The notes under the pieces: generated by a model | The model's input: the letters and a program-made list of their open reading frames with translations, nothing else | Told to the model about the DNA's origin: nothing | Databases searched by the model: none | Shown: one piece after another, positions 36,055-43,778 of the stretch | How positions within the stretch are numbered: the first letter of the stretch is position 1 | Layout of the letters: every line of letters begins with the position of its first letter | Translations under genes and position numbers: made by a program | Source of the DNA: JBCCQH01 sp039024435 | GTDB lineage: Bacteria > Bacteroidota > Bacteroidia > J057 > JADKCL01 | Direction: 5' to 3' | Assembly (NCBI GenBank): GCA_039024435.1 | Contig: JBCCQH010000017.1 | Location: 1-64,000, forward strand | DNA: 64,000 bases

Positions 36055-36477
36055 GTGGGCTTACGGAAGCAACGAGGCGAAGAGAAGTTAGAATTTGGCG
36101 GCATCACAAACGACATTCTTACCTAACATTCGTATGCCGTTTCAGCACAAATTGACAGCATAAAGCGCGATCAAGTATTCCGGGATAAATGCGCAGTGGG
36201 CCAGACAGTCTCCGGAATGGCTTTGCAAGATGTGGATAACGCCATTTTCCAGGTCAATCTACCCTTAACGCTTCGCGGGGACTTGACTTTTGGTTTGGAT
36301 ATTCAGGATAATTTGATCATCTTCCCTAAAGAAATCCTCGCATCATTACACGAAGGAAGCATACCGCTAATTAATTATATCGGCAAAACAATTTGCTTCG
36401 TGTAATTAGTTTATCGTTCATTATTGTCACACATTTTACAAGGAAATCAGCCTTAGGAATAATTTAATTTGGAACCC
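36055..36477. other. AT-rich intergenic stretch, possibly holding a gene remnant
   Basis: This 423-bp segment is noticeably more AT-rich than its surroundings. It contains only the doubtful short frame at 36196-36405. No terminator, promoter consensus or repeat was identified with confidence. Confidence 0.45.
36196..36405 (+). CDS. Doubtful 69-aa ORF, possible remnant
   Basis: The frame begins at GTG 36196 and reads MALQDVDNAIFQVNLPLTLR in its middle, then DNLIIFPKEILASLHEGSIP. The frame is open upstream to 36127 with no ATG, which suggests a truncated gene. No family is recognised. Its composition is protein-like but unlike the GC-rich neighbours. Confidence 0.3.
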   Translation: MGQTVSGMALQDVDNAIFQVNLPLTLRGDLTFGLDIQDNLIIFPKEILASLHEGSIPLINYIGKTICFV

Positions 36478-36957
36478 ATGAAAGCTGCCAATTTATCTTG
36501 GATAGTCGCTGTCGTTGCTATGTTTTTGTTGCCTAGTTGTGCAGTCGAAAATGAAGATTCCCCCATGGGGGATGCTCAGGTTCAAGCACGTATCAATGCC
36601 AACTACACGGTTTTAGGGGTCGATGGGGTTTACTCTGCTCTGCTCGATGACTGTGTTCCCCCCGCGGGCAATTGCTTTAACAATGCAAGGGTTGCGCCGA
36701 GCCGCGTCTACTATCAAGAACTCAACACCGCCATCAATACCCATCACGTCCGGGACTTCCTCCAAACCGATAATGGGAAGCTTTTCTTAACCAGTCTTGA
36801 CCCCAAAGTCGCCGCCGACCTACTCGCGGAGCGCACTACGATTCAAAAATTTTCCAACGATTACTTTATCGTGTACCCAAGCGCTAAAGGCCCTTACGAT
36901 GGTCCCAATTACAGCCAAGGCGGCATTCCGCTAAAGCCGGCCGATATTCCGGATTGA
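36478..36957 (+). CDS. Hypothetical lipoprotein, 159 aa
   Basis: The start chosen is ATG 36478 (MKAANLSWIVAVVAMFLLPS), in preference to TTG 36469. The lipobox LLPSC follows at residues 17-21, so it is predicted to be a lipoprotein. The mature protein includes a segment with DDCVPPAGNCFNNARVAPS, with Cys residues that may form a disulphide. No known family is recognised. It stands alone between comEC and a VOC gene, and it lies in an AT-richer patch. Confidence 0.65.
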   Translation: MKAANLSWIVAVVAMFLLPSCAVENEDSPMGDAQVQARINANYTVLGVDGVYSALLDDCVPPAGNCFNNARVAPSRVYYQELNTAINTHHVRDFLQTDNGKLFLTSLDPKVAADLLAERTTIQKFSNDYFIVYPSAKGPYDGPNYSQGGIPLKPADIPD

Positions 36958-37017
36958 GTTGGGTTTGTGAATGGGTCTTCCCCAGAAATCATTTCCGGAT
37001 AACTTCGGAAAATATTT

Positions 37018-37063
37018 AAATTGCTACGTGAAATTTGCGAAAGCAGATTTCACGTAGCAATTT
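37018..37063 (+). terminator. Strong perfect inverted repeat, likely intrinsic terminator
   Basis: Arms of 17 bp (37018-37034 and 37047-37063) pair perfectly around the 12-nt loop TTGCGAAAGCAG. Five T residues (TTTTT at 37061-37065) include the end of the right arm. It lies 60 nt after the lipoprotein stop and 25 nt before the VOC gene, so it separates the two transcripts. Confidence 0.75.
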
Positions 37064-37088
37064 TTGATCGCTTCTAAACCCTGCTACC

Positions 37089-37484
37089 ATGAAAATAAAA
37101 GTTATGAGTGTCCCAGTTGGGGACCAACAAAAAGCGCTGGATTTCTACACGGAAATGCTCGGCTTCGTCAAAAAGGTAGATATCCCGCTGGGCGGAGAAA
37201 ACCGCTGGTTGACCGTTGTTTCCAAGTCCGATCTGAATGGGCCCGAATTGCTGCTCGAGCCGGCCCCCAAGCACTTCCCCCCGGCCAAAGTCTACCAGGA
37301 AGAGTTGTTCAAAGCTGGCATCCCTTGGACCGGATTTTACGTCGACAATGTTCAGGAAGAATTTGAACGCCTCACGAAGCGGGAGGTCAAATTCAAAATG
37401 GAGCCGACCGAAATGGGAACGGTCAAGGTCGCGATTCTCGACGATACCTGCGGCAATTACATCCAGTTGGTCGAAGAACTGTAG
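37089..37484 (+). CDS. VOC-family (glyoxalase/bleomycin-resistance-like) protein
   Basis: The 131-aa protein has the two beta-alpha-beta-beta-beta modules of the vicinal oxygen chelate fold: VMSVPVGDQQKALDFYTEML near the N-terminus, ELLLEPAPKHFPPAKVYQEE and PWTGFYVDNVQEEFERL in the middle, and VAILDDTCGNYIQLVEE at the end. Family members bind a divalent metal and act on small molecules, often as antibiotic-resistance or dioxygenase-like proteins; the activity here is unknown. Confidence 0.85.
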   Translation: MKIKVMSVPVGDQQKALDFYTEMLGFVKKVDIPLGGENRWLTVVSKSDLNGPELLLEPAPKHFPPAKVYQEELFKAGIPWTGFYVDNVQEEFERLTKREVKFKMEPTEMGTVKVAILDDTCGNYIQLVEEL

Positions 37485-37609
37485 GCACCGGAGTGGGTGT
37501 TTAAGCTTGAAGCGGGAAAATTATCACGCCGCTTCCAGAAAGCAATCTCCCGATCCGCTTTGCCGGGAATTACATCTCGCAAAAATAAAAGTGCGTATCG
37601 CTCAGGATT

Positions 37610-37621
37610 TTGTACCTTCGC
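37610..37621 (+). promoter_or_regulatory. Candidate -7 element upstream of the beta-propeller-like gene
   Basis: The sequence TTTTGTACCTTCGCG at 37608-37622 contains TACCTTCG, a near match to the Bacteroidetes -7 box TAnnTTTG. A GTG lies about 19 nt upstream in place of TTG. It precedes the start at 37667 by about 45 nt. Confidence 0.35.
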
Positions 37622-37666
37622 GAGACGCATTTTAACCTTGTATCTGTTGAAACGTACAAACCTGTA

Positions 37667-38872
37667 ATGAAAAAATCGATCCTGATCTACATCGGAGTTG
37701 GCACCGTTGCCACTCTGCTGTCGATTTTTATCTGGCTTCAACTCACTTCCGACTCTGCTCCGGAGCACGTCTTTTTCCGCGAGTTGCGCATCGATACCTT
37801 CTTTGTGGATCATCCTTCGCCCATATTGATACAAAAGTACTTCGAAACCTATACATCCGAAGGCGGGACCGAATACTTCACCACGGTCAATCGGAACCGT
37901 ACAGGCATTGATGTACAGCCACTTAACGGCGATAAGTACTTTACGATTGAGCTGGATTCATTCTCCGGACCTGACTCCATAAAGATGTCATTTGATTTGC
38001 TTTATTGCTACAAAATTGTATCTTGGGATAGCATATTCCTGATCAACAAAGCCGGCAGTACGATCTTCATGTCCGACAAGGAAGGAAACATATCGACCTA
38101 CTGGACCGTGACCGATACCATCTGTAACGGTCCCTACTTCAAGTTGCGTGCCTACACTTTTTCGGAGTTGACCTACACCCAAGGCAATATCTACGTCGGT
38201 TTCAACCCCTTTTTCAATACGCAACCGGAAATCTTTTCCTGCGATGCTATCGCTAAAATTCCGCTGCCTCCGGGGGGAGGGAACACCAAAATTGAGCGGA
38301 TGCTTGCGCCTTATCCCAGCGTCTACACGCGATCAGATGATGTCTACGGCGTCACTGGCTTCCAATGCAGCTATACCTGTACCCAATCCGGCAGTACGCC
38401 GACCTTCGTCGCCTCCTTCCCCAAAGATCACGATCTGTACCGCGTGGACGAATTCGGAAGTGCAGATCCCATTCCCGCCCGGAGCGATTACATCAAACGG
38501 TTTGCCCCTTTCCGGGGAGACTTCACCAATCCAGTCGACAACCTGCGCTACGAATCCGAACAGCCGCGCTATTGGAAGGTGATGTACGATTCCTACCGCA
38601 AGCTCTATTACCGGATCGCGCTGCACCCCCAGAAGTTTTCTGACGGCGCCGCCAACCGTGAACTTTACGAAAAGCCCTGGAGTATCATGGTTTTTGACGA
38701 AAAATTCGAGATATTAGGGGAACAGAAGTTCTCAGCTCAACAGTTTTTTCCCATTGACATGTTTGTCGGGAAACAAGGACTGTACGTAAGTAATGCCAGG
38801 GTGCGCCGAGAAGGGATACCGGATCGGCAATTGTCATTCACCCTTTTCGAAGTTAAGCTTCCGTCGATATGA
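37667..38872 (+). CDS. DUF4221-like secreted/membrane-anchored beta-propeller protein
   Basis: Starting at ATG 37667, the 401-aa protein has an N-terminal signal-anchor (MKKSILIYIGVGTVATLLSI). The remainder is beta-rich with recurrent blades: KYFTIELDSFSGPDSIKMSF, DSIFLINKAGSTIFMSDKEG and RYWKVMYDSYRKLYYRIALH. This composition resembles the Bacteroidetes DUF4221 family, but the match is from memory and has not been tested. It is coupled by an ATGA overlap to the next gene, so the two likely act together in the envelope. Confidence 0.6.
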   Translation: MKKSILIYIGVGTVATLLSIFIWLQLTSDSAPEHVFFRELRIDTFFVDHPSPILIQKYFETYTSEGGTEYFTTVNRNRTGIDVQPLNGDKYFTIELDSFSGPDSIKMSFDLLYCYKIVSWDSIFLINKAGSTIFMSDKEGNISTYWTVTDTICNGPYFKLRAYTFSELTYTQGNIYVGFNPFFNTQPEIFSCDAIAKIPLPPGGGNTKIERMLAPYPSVYTRSDDVYGVTGFQCSYTCTQSGSTPTFVASFPKDHDLYRVDEFGSADPIPARSDYIKRFAPFRGDFTNPVDNLRYESEQPRYWKVMYDSYRKLYYRIALHPQKFSDGAANRELYEKPWSIMVFDEKFEILGEQKFSAQQFFPIDMFVGKQGLYVSNARVRREGIPDRQLSFTLFEVKLPSI

Positions 38873-39348
38873 AAAGAATTGTACCGTTTAGCCTGTTGTT
38901 GATCTTGTCATTGACGATTTTCGCCGCCTTCCGCGGCAATCCCGATGACCGAACGATCGCGTTCGACGAATACCTCGAACAGTTGGGCTACGAGATTCCC
39001 GCGCAAGGTTCCCACAAGTTCTTGATTCTGACCGAAGACGGATGTCGGGGCTGTTCCCGGGAAATCCGGGATGAGTGGCACAACATCGCCCACGACAGCC
39101 TAAACGTCACCACGATTCTCGTTTATTATAACGTGGCCCGCCCGGATAAATTTTCCCAACTGCAAAACTCCAAAGACCACCGCGTCATCGTCGACGAGTA
39201 CAATTTGCTGACCAAATATGCGACGCTGGGCGTGATCACCGATGGATTGGTCGAAGTCGACGACGGTTCTGTGACCTTCTCCGAAACGATCGACAAAAAG
39301 AATATTGCATCCATCTTTACTCGGTTGGGAATTACCGCAACCATTTGA
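38869..39348 (+). CDS. Small secreted protein with a Cys-x2-Cys motif
   Basis: This 159-aa protein has an N-terminal signal-like hydrophobic segment (MKRIVPFSLLLILSLTIFAA). The core reads SHKFLILTEDGCRGCSREIR, where CRGC after a beta strand recalls thioredoxin-like folds, although the following sequence is not typical. VIVDEYNLLTKYATLGVITD follows, which is consistent with a redoxin fold. The overlap with the upstream gene suggests a joint role, perhaps in envelope redox chemistry. The fold is inferred. Confidence 0.6.
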   Translation: MKRIVPFSLLLILSLTIFAAFRGNPDDRTIAFDEYLEQLGYEIPAQGSHKFLILTEDGCRGCSREIRDEWHNIAHDSLNVTTILVYYNVARPDKFSQLQNSKDHRVIVDEYNLLTKYATLGVITDGLVEVDDGSVTFSETIDKKNIASIFTRLGITATI

Positions 39349-39363
39349 TTATCGCAACAGCCA

Positions 39364-41271
39364 TTGGGGGTAGACGTTAATGAGATAAAGCGGTCCCTGG
39401 ACTCCTCTTCCGGGTTGAACCGGTCCCTTCTCGCGGGCTTTTACGCGCTCATGGTGTATCTCGCGATTACCATCGCGAGCGTGCATCCAATCGACATCTT
39501 TTTCCCCAATCACACCCTTACGCTGCCCGTACTGCGCATTGACCTGGACATCACCTACTTCTTCACCTTTGCCCCCCTGGTTGTCCTCGGCATTCACGTC
39601 AATCTCCTCGTCAACCTGGCCCACCACCGCAACAAACTGGAGGCCTACATCATCGAGGATCCTGAAGCCTCTCCCCTCTACTACCATCCATTTCTGTACA
39701 ATTTTATCCGGAAATCCAGCTTAATCACCGACGCATCGCAGAAGTACAACTTTGCGACCACGAACTTCCTGCGGGTCTTTATCTGGAGCTCTTTGGTGAT
39801 ATTGCCGCTATTTGTGCTGATTTTCCTGCAGGTTCGTTTCCTGCCCGCGCAAAACTTTTGGGTCAATTTCAGTCTGGTGGGCGTGGTCTTCCTGGACGCA
39901 TTCTTTTTGTGGCGGTTCCGCAGAGCCATTTCGACCCGCGCCTACACCCATTCGGACCCCAACCCCGAAGCAACCGCCGAGGCGACCACCGCCGAAGCTC
40001 TCTCATCCCCTACGCAAGCCGCTTCCCCGGCCGGGGCCATCATCTCTCTCCTACCAGCCCCCCTGGCCCGGATCGTCACGCGTATCCTCAATAGTGTCCT
40101 CCAATGGCTCAAGCCCGTCATGGTAGTGACGACGCCCCTTTTAAGCTTGTCACTCTTCCTGTCCGCCTCCAGCACGCCCGGAAAATCGGACCGCTATCAC
40201 TTTGACCTCCAGGACATGGTTCTGGCCGAATCTCAAAGTGACGCCCGGGGCATCCTCGGTTCTGCTCCCAAGCTCGAAACGGCCTGGGCCGAACTCGCCA
40301 TGGCCGACAAAGTCGAGGACCAAAGCATCCGCCACGCCGTATTTGACCGGTCCATCTTTACCCGGATCAGTTTCCGCGGCTCCGATCTCAGCGAGTCTTC
40401 CTTCCAATACACCCGCTTCGAATACGGCAACTTCCAGGACGTCATCGCTGCCAATACCAATTTTAGCGGCGCCAACATCCGAGTCGGACTGTTCTACCGC
40501 ACCGACATGTCAAACGCCAACTTTGAAAATGCGCGTTTGGGCGTCGTGGATTTCGACAGTGCGACCCTCCACAACGCCCGCTTCTGGAACACTACCCTCT
40601 ACGGCGCATCTTTCAAGGATGCCGACCTTTCCGGAGCTGTCTTTTACGAATCCAAGCTCGCCGGCGCGGACTTCCAAAACGCTGATCTCACGGGAGCGGA
40701 TTTCACCAACTGCGATCTCCGCGGAGCCAGCTTTGCCGGCGCCAATCTCCGGGGAGCAATCTTCACCCTTGATACCCTGTTCGGAGCCGACTTTACCCGG
40801 GCCCAGATGCAGGGCACCCTGGTAAACAATTGCTTCACCGAAGGGGCCAGCTTCATGTACACCAGCATGGAAGGGGCCATTATCCCCAATTTGCGCCAAG
40901 CCTGCGTAGCCTGGCGGGTCTACAATCCAGATAAGGTCTGGCTCAAAATTTATTCCCGCGAGACACCGCCGGTGGTAATCGACACCGCTTTTTACCGGGA
41001 TGTATTGGCGGAAAAGGTTCAGGTATCGCCCCAGACTGCGATTCTAACCCCCGCTGAATCGTTTTTCCAGCGCATGAGCAACTTACAGCCCGACTGCCCG
41101 GCGCCCGCCTTGCGGAGCTTCGTCGAGCGGTTTGACCGGGAGGACTTTCGGGAAGCTTTTCGGGCTGCGTTTTGCGGTACACCTTTTGCCGAGTGCGAAA
41201 AAACCATCGGTAAATTGTTGCCCGATTTCGTACGCCGGAACTTCGGCGATGACCTCTGCGACTGCCCTTGA
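39364..41271 (+). CDS. Membrane protein with long pentapeptide-repeat domain
   Basis: The start is unclear: TTG 39364 gives 635 aa, but a later ATG near residue 30 is also possible. The N-terminal half has four to five transmembrane helices (FYALMVYLAITIASVHPIDI, TYFFTFAPLVVLGIHVNLLV, LRVFIWSSLVILPLFVLIFL, and one near 260). Residues 310-510 form a pentapeptide-repeat array (A/G-D/N-L/F-x-x pattern, e.g. GADFQNADLTGADFTNCDLR), long enough for a sizeable right-handed beta-helix. The C-terminal 90 residues contain paired cysteines (CPAPALRSF, FCGTPFAECEKT and DDLCDCP). It converges with mqnD. Function unknown. Confidence 0.75.
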   Translation: MGVDVNEIKRSLDSSSGLNRSLLAGFYALMVYLAITIASVHPIDIFFPNHTLTLPVLRIDLDITYFFTFAPLVVLGIHVNLLVNLAHHRNKLEAYIIEDPEASPLYYHPFLYNFIRKSSLITDASQKYNFATTNFLRVFIWSSLVILPLFVLIFLQVRFLPAQNFWVNFSLVGVVFLDAFFLWRFRRAISTRAYTHSDPNPEATAEATTAEALSSPTQAASPAGAIISLLPAPLARIVTRILNSVLQWLKPVMVVTTPLLSLSLFLSASSTPGKSDRYHFDLQDMVLAESQSDARGILGSAPKLETAWAELAMADKVEDQSIRHAVFDRSIFTRISFRGSDLSESSFQYTRFEYGNFQDVIAANTNFSGANIRVGLFYRTDMSNANFENARLGVVDFDSATLHNARFWNTTLYGASFKDADLSGAVFYESKLAGADFQNADLTGADFTNCDLRGASFAGANLRGAIFTLDTLFGADFTRAQMQGTLVNNCFTEGASFMYTSMEGAIIPNLRQACVAWRVYNPDKVWLKIYSRETPPVVIDTAFYRDVLAEKVQVSPQTAILTPAESFFQRMSNLQPDCPAPALRSFVERFDREDFREAFRAAFCGTPFAECEKTIGKLLPDFVRRNFGDDLCDCP

Positions 41272-41286
41272 GCTATTGCACCGCCG

Positions 41287-42117
41287 CTACCGATCCGCGT
41301 ACAGGCCCATCTCTGCGCCCACCGACAGCAGTTTGTCCACTGCCTGTTTGCCCTCACTCCCCATATCCAGGGAAAAATCGTTCACGTACAAGTCGATGTG
41401 GGCCTTGGTCACTTCGGGACTGAGTTCCTGCGCGTGGTTCCGCACGAACTCCGCCGAGTCTTGGGGATGGGCAAATGCGTGGGCCACACTCGCCTGCATC
41501 ACCGTTTCGATGCGGGCGATCATTTCTTCGCCCAGGGACTTCCGGGCCACGATGGCCCCCAAAGGGATCGGCAATCCGGTCTCGGTCTCCCAGTATTCCC
41601 CCAGGTCCCGGACTTCACGCAATCCTAGATCCTGGTAGGTAAATCGGTTTTCGTGGATGATAACCCCCGCCGCTACATCGCCGCGCTGAATAGCGGGCAT
41701 GACCTCGTGAAAAAGCATTTCTTGACGGTTTTGCAGGCCCGGAGCATAAAAATTGAGGAGGAGGTTTGCGGTGGTATTTTTACCCGGGATCGCAATCGGT
41801 GCATCCCGTTTGAGCAGTTCTTCCAAAGTGATGGGTTCTCGGGAAATGAGCAACGGCCCGCAGCCTTTCCCCATCGCGCTCCCTGCCTTGAGCAGATGAT
41901 AATGCTCGCGCAAGTGCCCAAAAGCGTTGTAAGAGACCTTGACGACATCCAGCTCGTGGGCCAATGCCCGCCGGTTCAAGTGCAGGATGTCCTCCATCAC
42001 CGGCGCAAAGGCGAGTCCCTGGGTGTCGATCCGACCGTGGACCATTGCATCAAACATGAAGGTGTCGTTGGGACAAGTACTGAATCCGAGGGAGAGGTTC
42101 GTGGGGGTATTTGACAT
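41287..42117 (-). CDS. mqnD: 1,4-dihydroxy-6-naphthoate synthase
   Basis: Starting at ATG 42117 (MSNTPTNLSLGFSTCPNDTF), this is a 276-aa protein of the MqnD family. Signature stretches are GFSTCPNDTFMFDAMVHGRI, MEDILHLNRRALAHELDVVK and the residues around VIIHENRFTYQDLGL. It makes 1,4-dihydroxy-6-naphthoate from cyclic dehypoxanthine futalosine in the alternative menaquinone pathway. It follows mqnB by 26 nt on the same strand. An upstream open extension to 42402 lies antisense-like over mqnB and is not real. Confidence 0.92.
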   Translation of the reverse strand: MSNTPTNLSLGFSTCPNDTFMFDAMVHGRIDTQGLAFAPVMEDILHLNRRALAHELDVVKVSYNAFGHLREHYHLLKAGSAMGKGCGPLLISREPITLEELLKRDAPIAIPGKNTTANLLLNFYAPGLQNRQEMLFHEVMPAIQRGDVAAGVIIHENRFTYQDLGLREVRDLGEYWETETGLPIPLGAIVARKSLGEEMIARIETVMQASVAHAFAHPQDSAEFVRNHAQELSPEVTKAHIDLYVNDFSLDMGSEGKQAVDKLLSVGAEMGLYADR

Positions 42118-42143
42118 GTTATTGCGGTTGTTCTGCGAAATAT

Positions 42144-42818
42144 TTAAACCAAGGCCGCGAGGTACTCCCGGCAGAAATCCTGCACCGCCCGGCTGGCTTC
42201 GGGAATCTTCCAGGCGGAACGGTTGCGGGGCTCCACCCGATTGGAGATGCCGCGCAATTGCAGGAAGGGGATTCCAGCGAGCAGACAAGCCTGAAAAAAG
42301 GCCGCACCTTCCATGCTCTCCACTTCCGGATGCCACTCCTGGACCACCCGGTCGATCCCGGCCTGTGTTCCGTGGACCCGGCTGACGGTGATGCCCCGGC
42401 AAGCACGCAGACCCGTTTGCCCCGAATGCGGATTGGCGATTTCATTGAAGTATAACCCACTTGGAGCACGGAAGTTTTCGAAGCCCATTTCCGCCAGGGA
42501 CAGAAACTTATCCGGGCTGTCCGCGCCCAATTCCGCATAGCATTCCTGGCTGACTTCTACCACTTCGGTCAATTCGGGTCCGTCGGGAAAGCTTCCCGCA
42601 ATCCCCAATTGGATTGCCCGGTCCGGCGCTTCCCCCAGCAAGTACCGCCCCAGGTGATAGGCAGTGTTGACCATGCCGATTCCCGTGTGCAGGAGGACCA
42701 GCCGGGCTCCTTCCATGGCGAGTAGCGACGGTTTCCCGATTGTGGGATCCTCACTCCCCCACTCTTCCCGCAACGTGCGGGTTTCGAGGGGCGTGGCAGC
42801 AACGAGCAATATCTTCAA
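42144..42818 (-). CDS. mqnB: Futalosine hydrolase
   Basis: The likely start is TTG 42818 (LKILLVAATPLETRTLREEW), supported by GAAAGG five bases before it; the upstream reading to 43073 has no family-like sequence. The 224-aa product has the purine-nucleosidase fold with VLLHTGIGMVNTAYHLGRYL near residues 45-65, AIQLGIAGSFPDG near 75-90, and a later VESMEGAAFFQACLLAGIPF with the catalytic ESMEGA region. It removes hypoxanthine from futalosine in the menaquinone pathway, one step before MqnC and two before MqnD. Confidence 0.88.
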   Translation of the reverse strand: MKILLVAATPLETRTLREEWGSEDPTIGKPSLLAMEGARLVLLHTGIGMVNTAYHLGRYLLGEAPDRAIQLGIAGSFPDGPELTEVVEVSQECYAELGADSPDKFLSLAEMGFENFRAPSGLYFNEIANPHSGQTGLRACRGITVSRVHGTQAGIDRVVQEWHPEVESMEGAAFFQACLLAGIPFLQLRGISNRVEPRNRSAWKIPEASRAVQDFCREYLAALV

Positions 42819-43146
42819 AGTGGGCCTTTCATTTTTGGGAAAGATAGGCAAATGCCGGAAAATGGAGTTGCTGTCCGAATTCACCGCCGGGAGGAAATCG
42901 CCCCCACGATCCATTGCCATGTAGCATCCAAGCCAACCGGAAGGAACGACATCGCTGGGTTTATCAGAAAACAAAAAGCCATTCCGTTCAATTAAGTGTA
43001 AAATAATTGTTCTTTTTGTCGAAATAAATCGAACAATCCTTTTCCTTTTCCCCGAAATGAGGTTAATTTGCACAAGCTTTTGTGGAATAGGATTAGGACT
43101 AACATTTTACAAACGTATTTCAAAAGCAACCGTAAACGATTCGTAT
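42819..43146. promoter_or_regulatory. Divergent promoter region between mqnB and the TIR-like gene, with an inverted repeat
   Basis: This 328-bp AT-rich interval holds no supported gene. It contains inverted repeat ATTGTTC (43007-43013) and GAACAAT (43032-43038) separated by 18 nt, which resembles an operator or a regulator-binding site. No clean consensus promoter was identified for either gene. Confidence 0.35.
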
Positions 43147-43554
43147 ATGCAACGGCAAGTTATCATTGGCGCTACGCCAGATGACCGACGGTACACAACC
43201 AAGATCATGAAATGGGGTTCACAAGGCAAACTGGGCGACCGCGTCCAAGTGATTGACCTTGAGGACGACCGCTTCTATGATTCTGAAGGTTACTTGATGA
43301 AGGACCAACTGTCATGGACGCTCAAAGAAGCAGCACTGGTAATTGTGCTGGTCGGTGATGACAACACTGACCACCCATGGCTGGATTGGGAAGGGGAGTT
43401 TTGTCACCAGTGGGGCATCCGCAGACGACTGATGCGCATCCCTTACACGGATGGACGCCTCCCGGAACCTTTCACCGTGCTTCAGGAAATCGCCTACAAT
43501 CCGAACGCAATTGAAAAAGAGTTGCGCCCGGACATGAGCCGCAATTATTGGTGA
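43147..43554 (+). CDS. TIR-like domain protein (ThsB/MTH538-like), orphan
   Basis: Starting at ATG 43147, this is a 135-aa single-domain protein. The order of elements matches the ThsB-like TIR fold: opening strand RQVIIGATPDDRRYTTKI, the KWGSQG loop, VIDLED, strand ALVIVLVG at 63-70 and HPWLDWE at 77-82, where the conserved W-x-x-W-E pattern is seen. In defence systems such as Thoeris, ThsB-type TIR proteins make cyclic ADP-ribose signals that activate ThsA. No ThsA-like or other partner is next to it. The gene sits in an AT-richer patch and is unrelated to its neighbours, which fits horizontal transfer. Confidence 0.75.
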   Translation: MQRQVIIGATPDDRRYTTKIMKWGSQGKLGDRVQVIDLEDDRFYDSEGYLMKDQLSWTLKEAALVIVLVGDDNTDHPWLDWEGEFCHQWGIRRRLMRIPYTDGRLPEPFTVLQEIAYNPNAIEKELRPDMSRNYW

Positions 43555-43690
43555 GTCCACCCGGCTTGCCGCATATCGGGCAAGCCTGCGCCGGAATACT
43601 CTGCTGATTCGCGCAATGATTTGAACAAACAAACTTTTTGCGCAGGGCCTCGCTAAAATAACCTTCAAAAATTGTACTGTTTGCGGTCAT
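43472..43690 (-). CDS. Doubtful antisense Cys-rich ORF (possible zinc ribbon)
   Basis: A 72-aa ATG-initiated frame runs antisense to the end of the TIR-like gene. It contains CSNHC, CPICGKPGG and CGSC, giving two Cys-x2-Cys pairs spaced nine residues apart, as in zinc ribbons. The inverted repeat at 43563-43586 accounts for part of that sequence, so it may be accidental. Confidence 0.2.
   Translation of the reverse strand: MTANSTIFEGYFSEALRKKFVCSNHCANQQSIPAQACPICGKPGGLTNNCGSCPGATLFQLRSDCRRFPEAR
43563..43586 (+). terminator. Hairpin after the TIR-like gene
   Basis: Arms GGCTTGCC and GGCAAGCC enclose GCATATCG. It lies 9 nt after the stop codon but has no T-run, so termination is plausible but weakly supported. 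Confidence 0.4.
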
Positions 43691-43778
43691 CCCAATTCCT
43701 GGCCTGCTTCACGGTCCGCGCGACCGACTGAATGTTCGTGTCCGAAATTCCGCCGAGAATTCAGATTCGAAGGCGGTA

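Noticed and set aside
42118..42402. N-terminal extension of the mqnD reading frame
   Set aside because: It is overlapping mqnB and is not MqnD-like; the family starts at ATG 42117.
42819..43073. N-terminal extension of the mqnB reading frame
   Set aside because: The futalosine hydrolase fold begins at the TTG 42818; the extension has unrelated sequence.
43147..43554. Complete Thoeris system
   Set aside because: Only the TIR-like part is visible; no ThsA-like NAD-binding protein is next to it.
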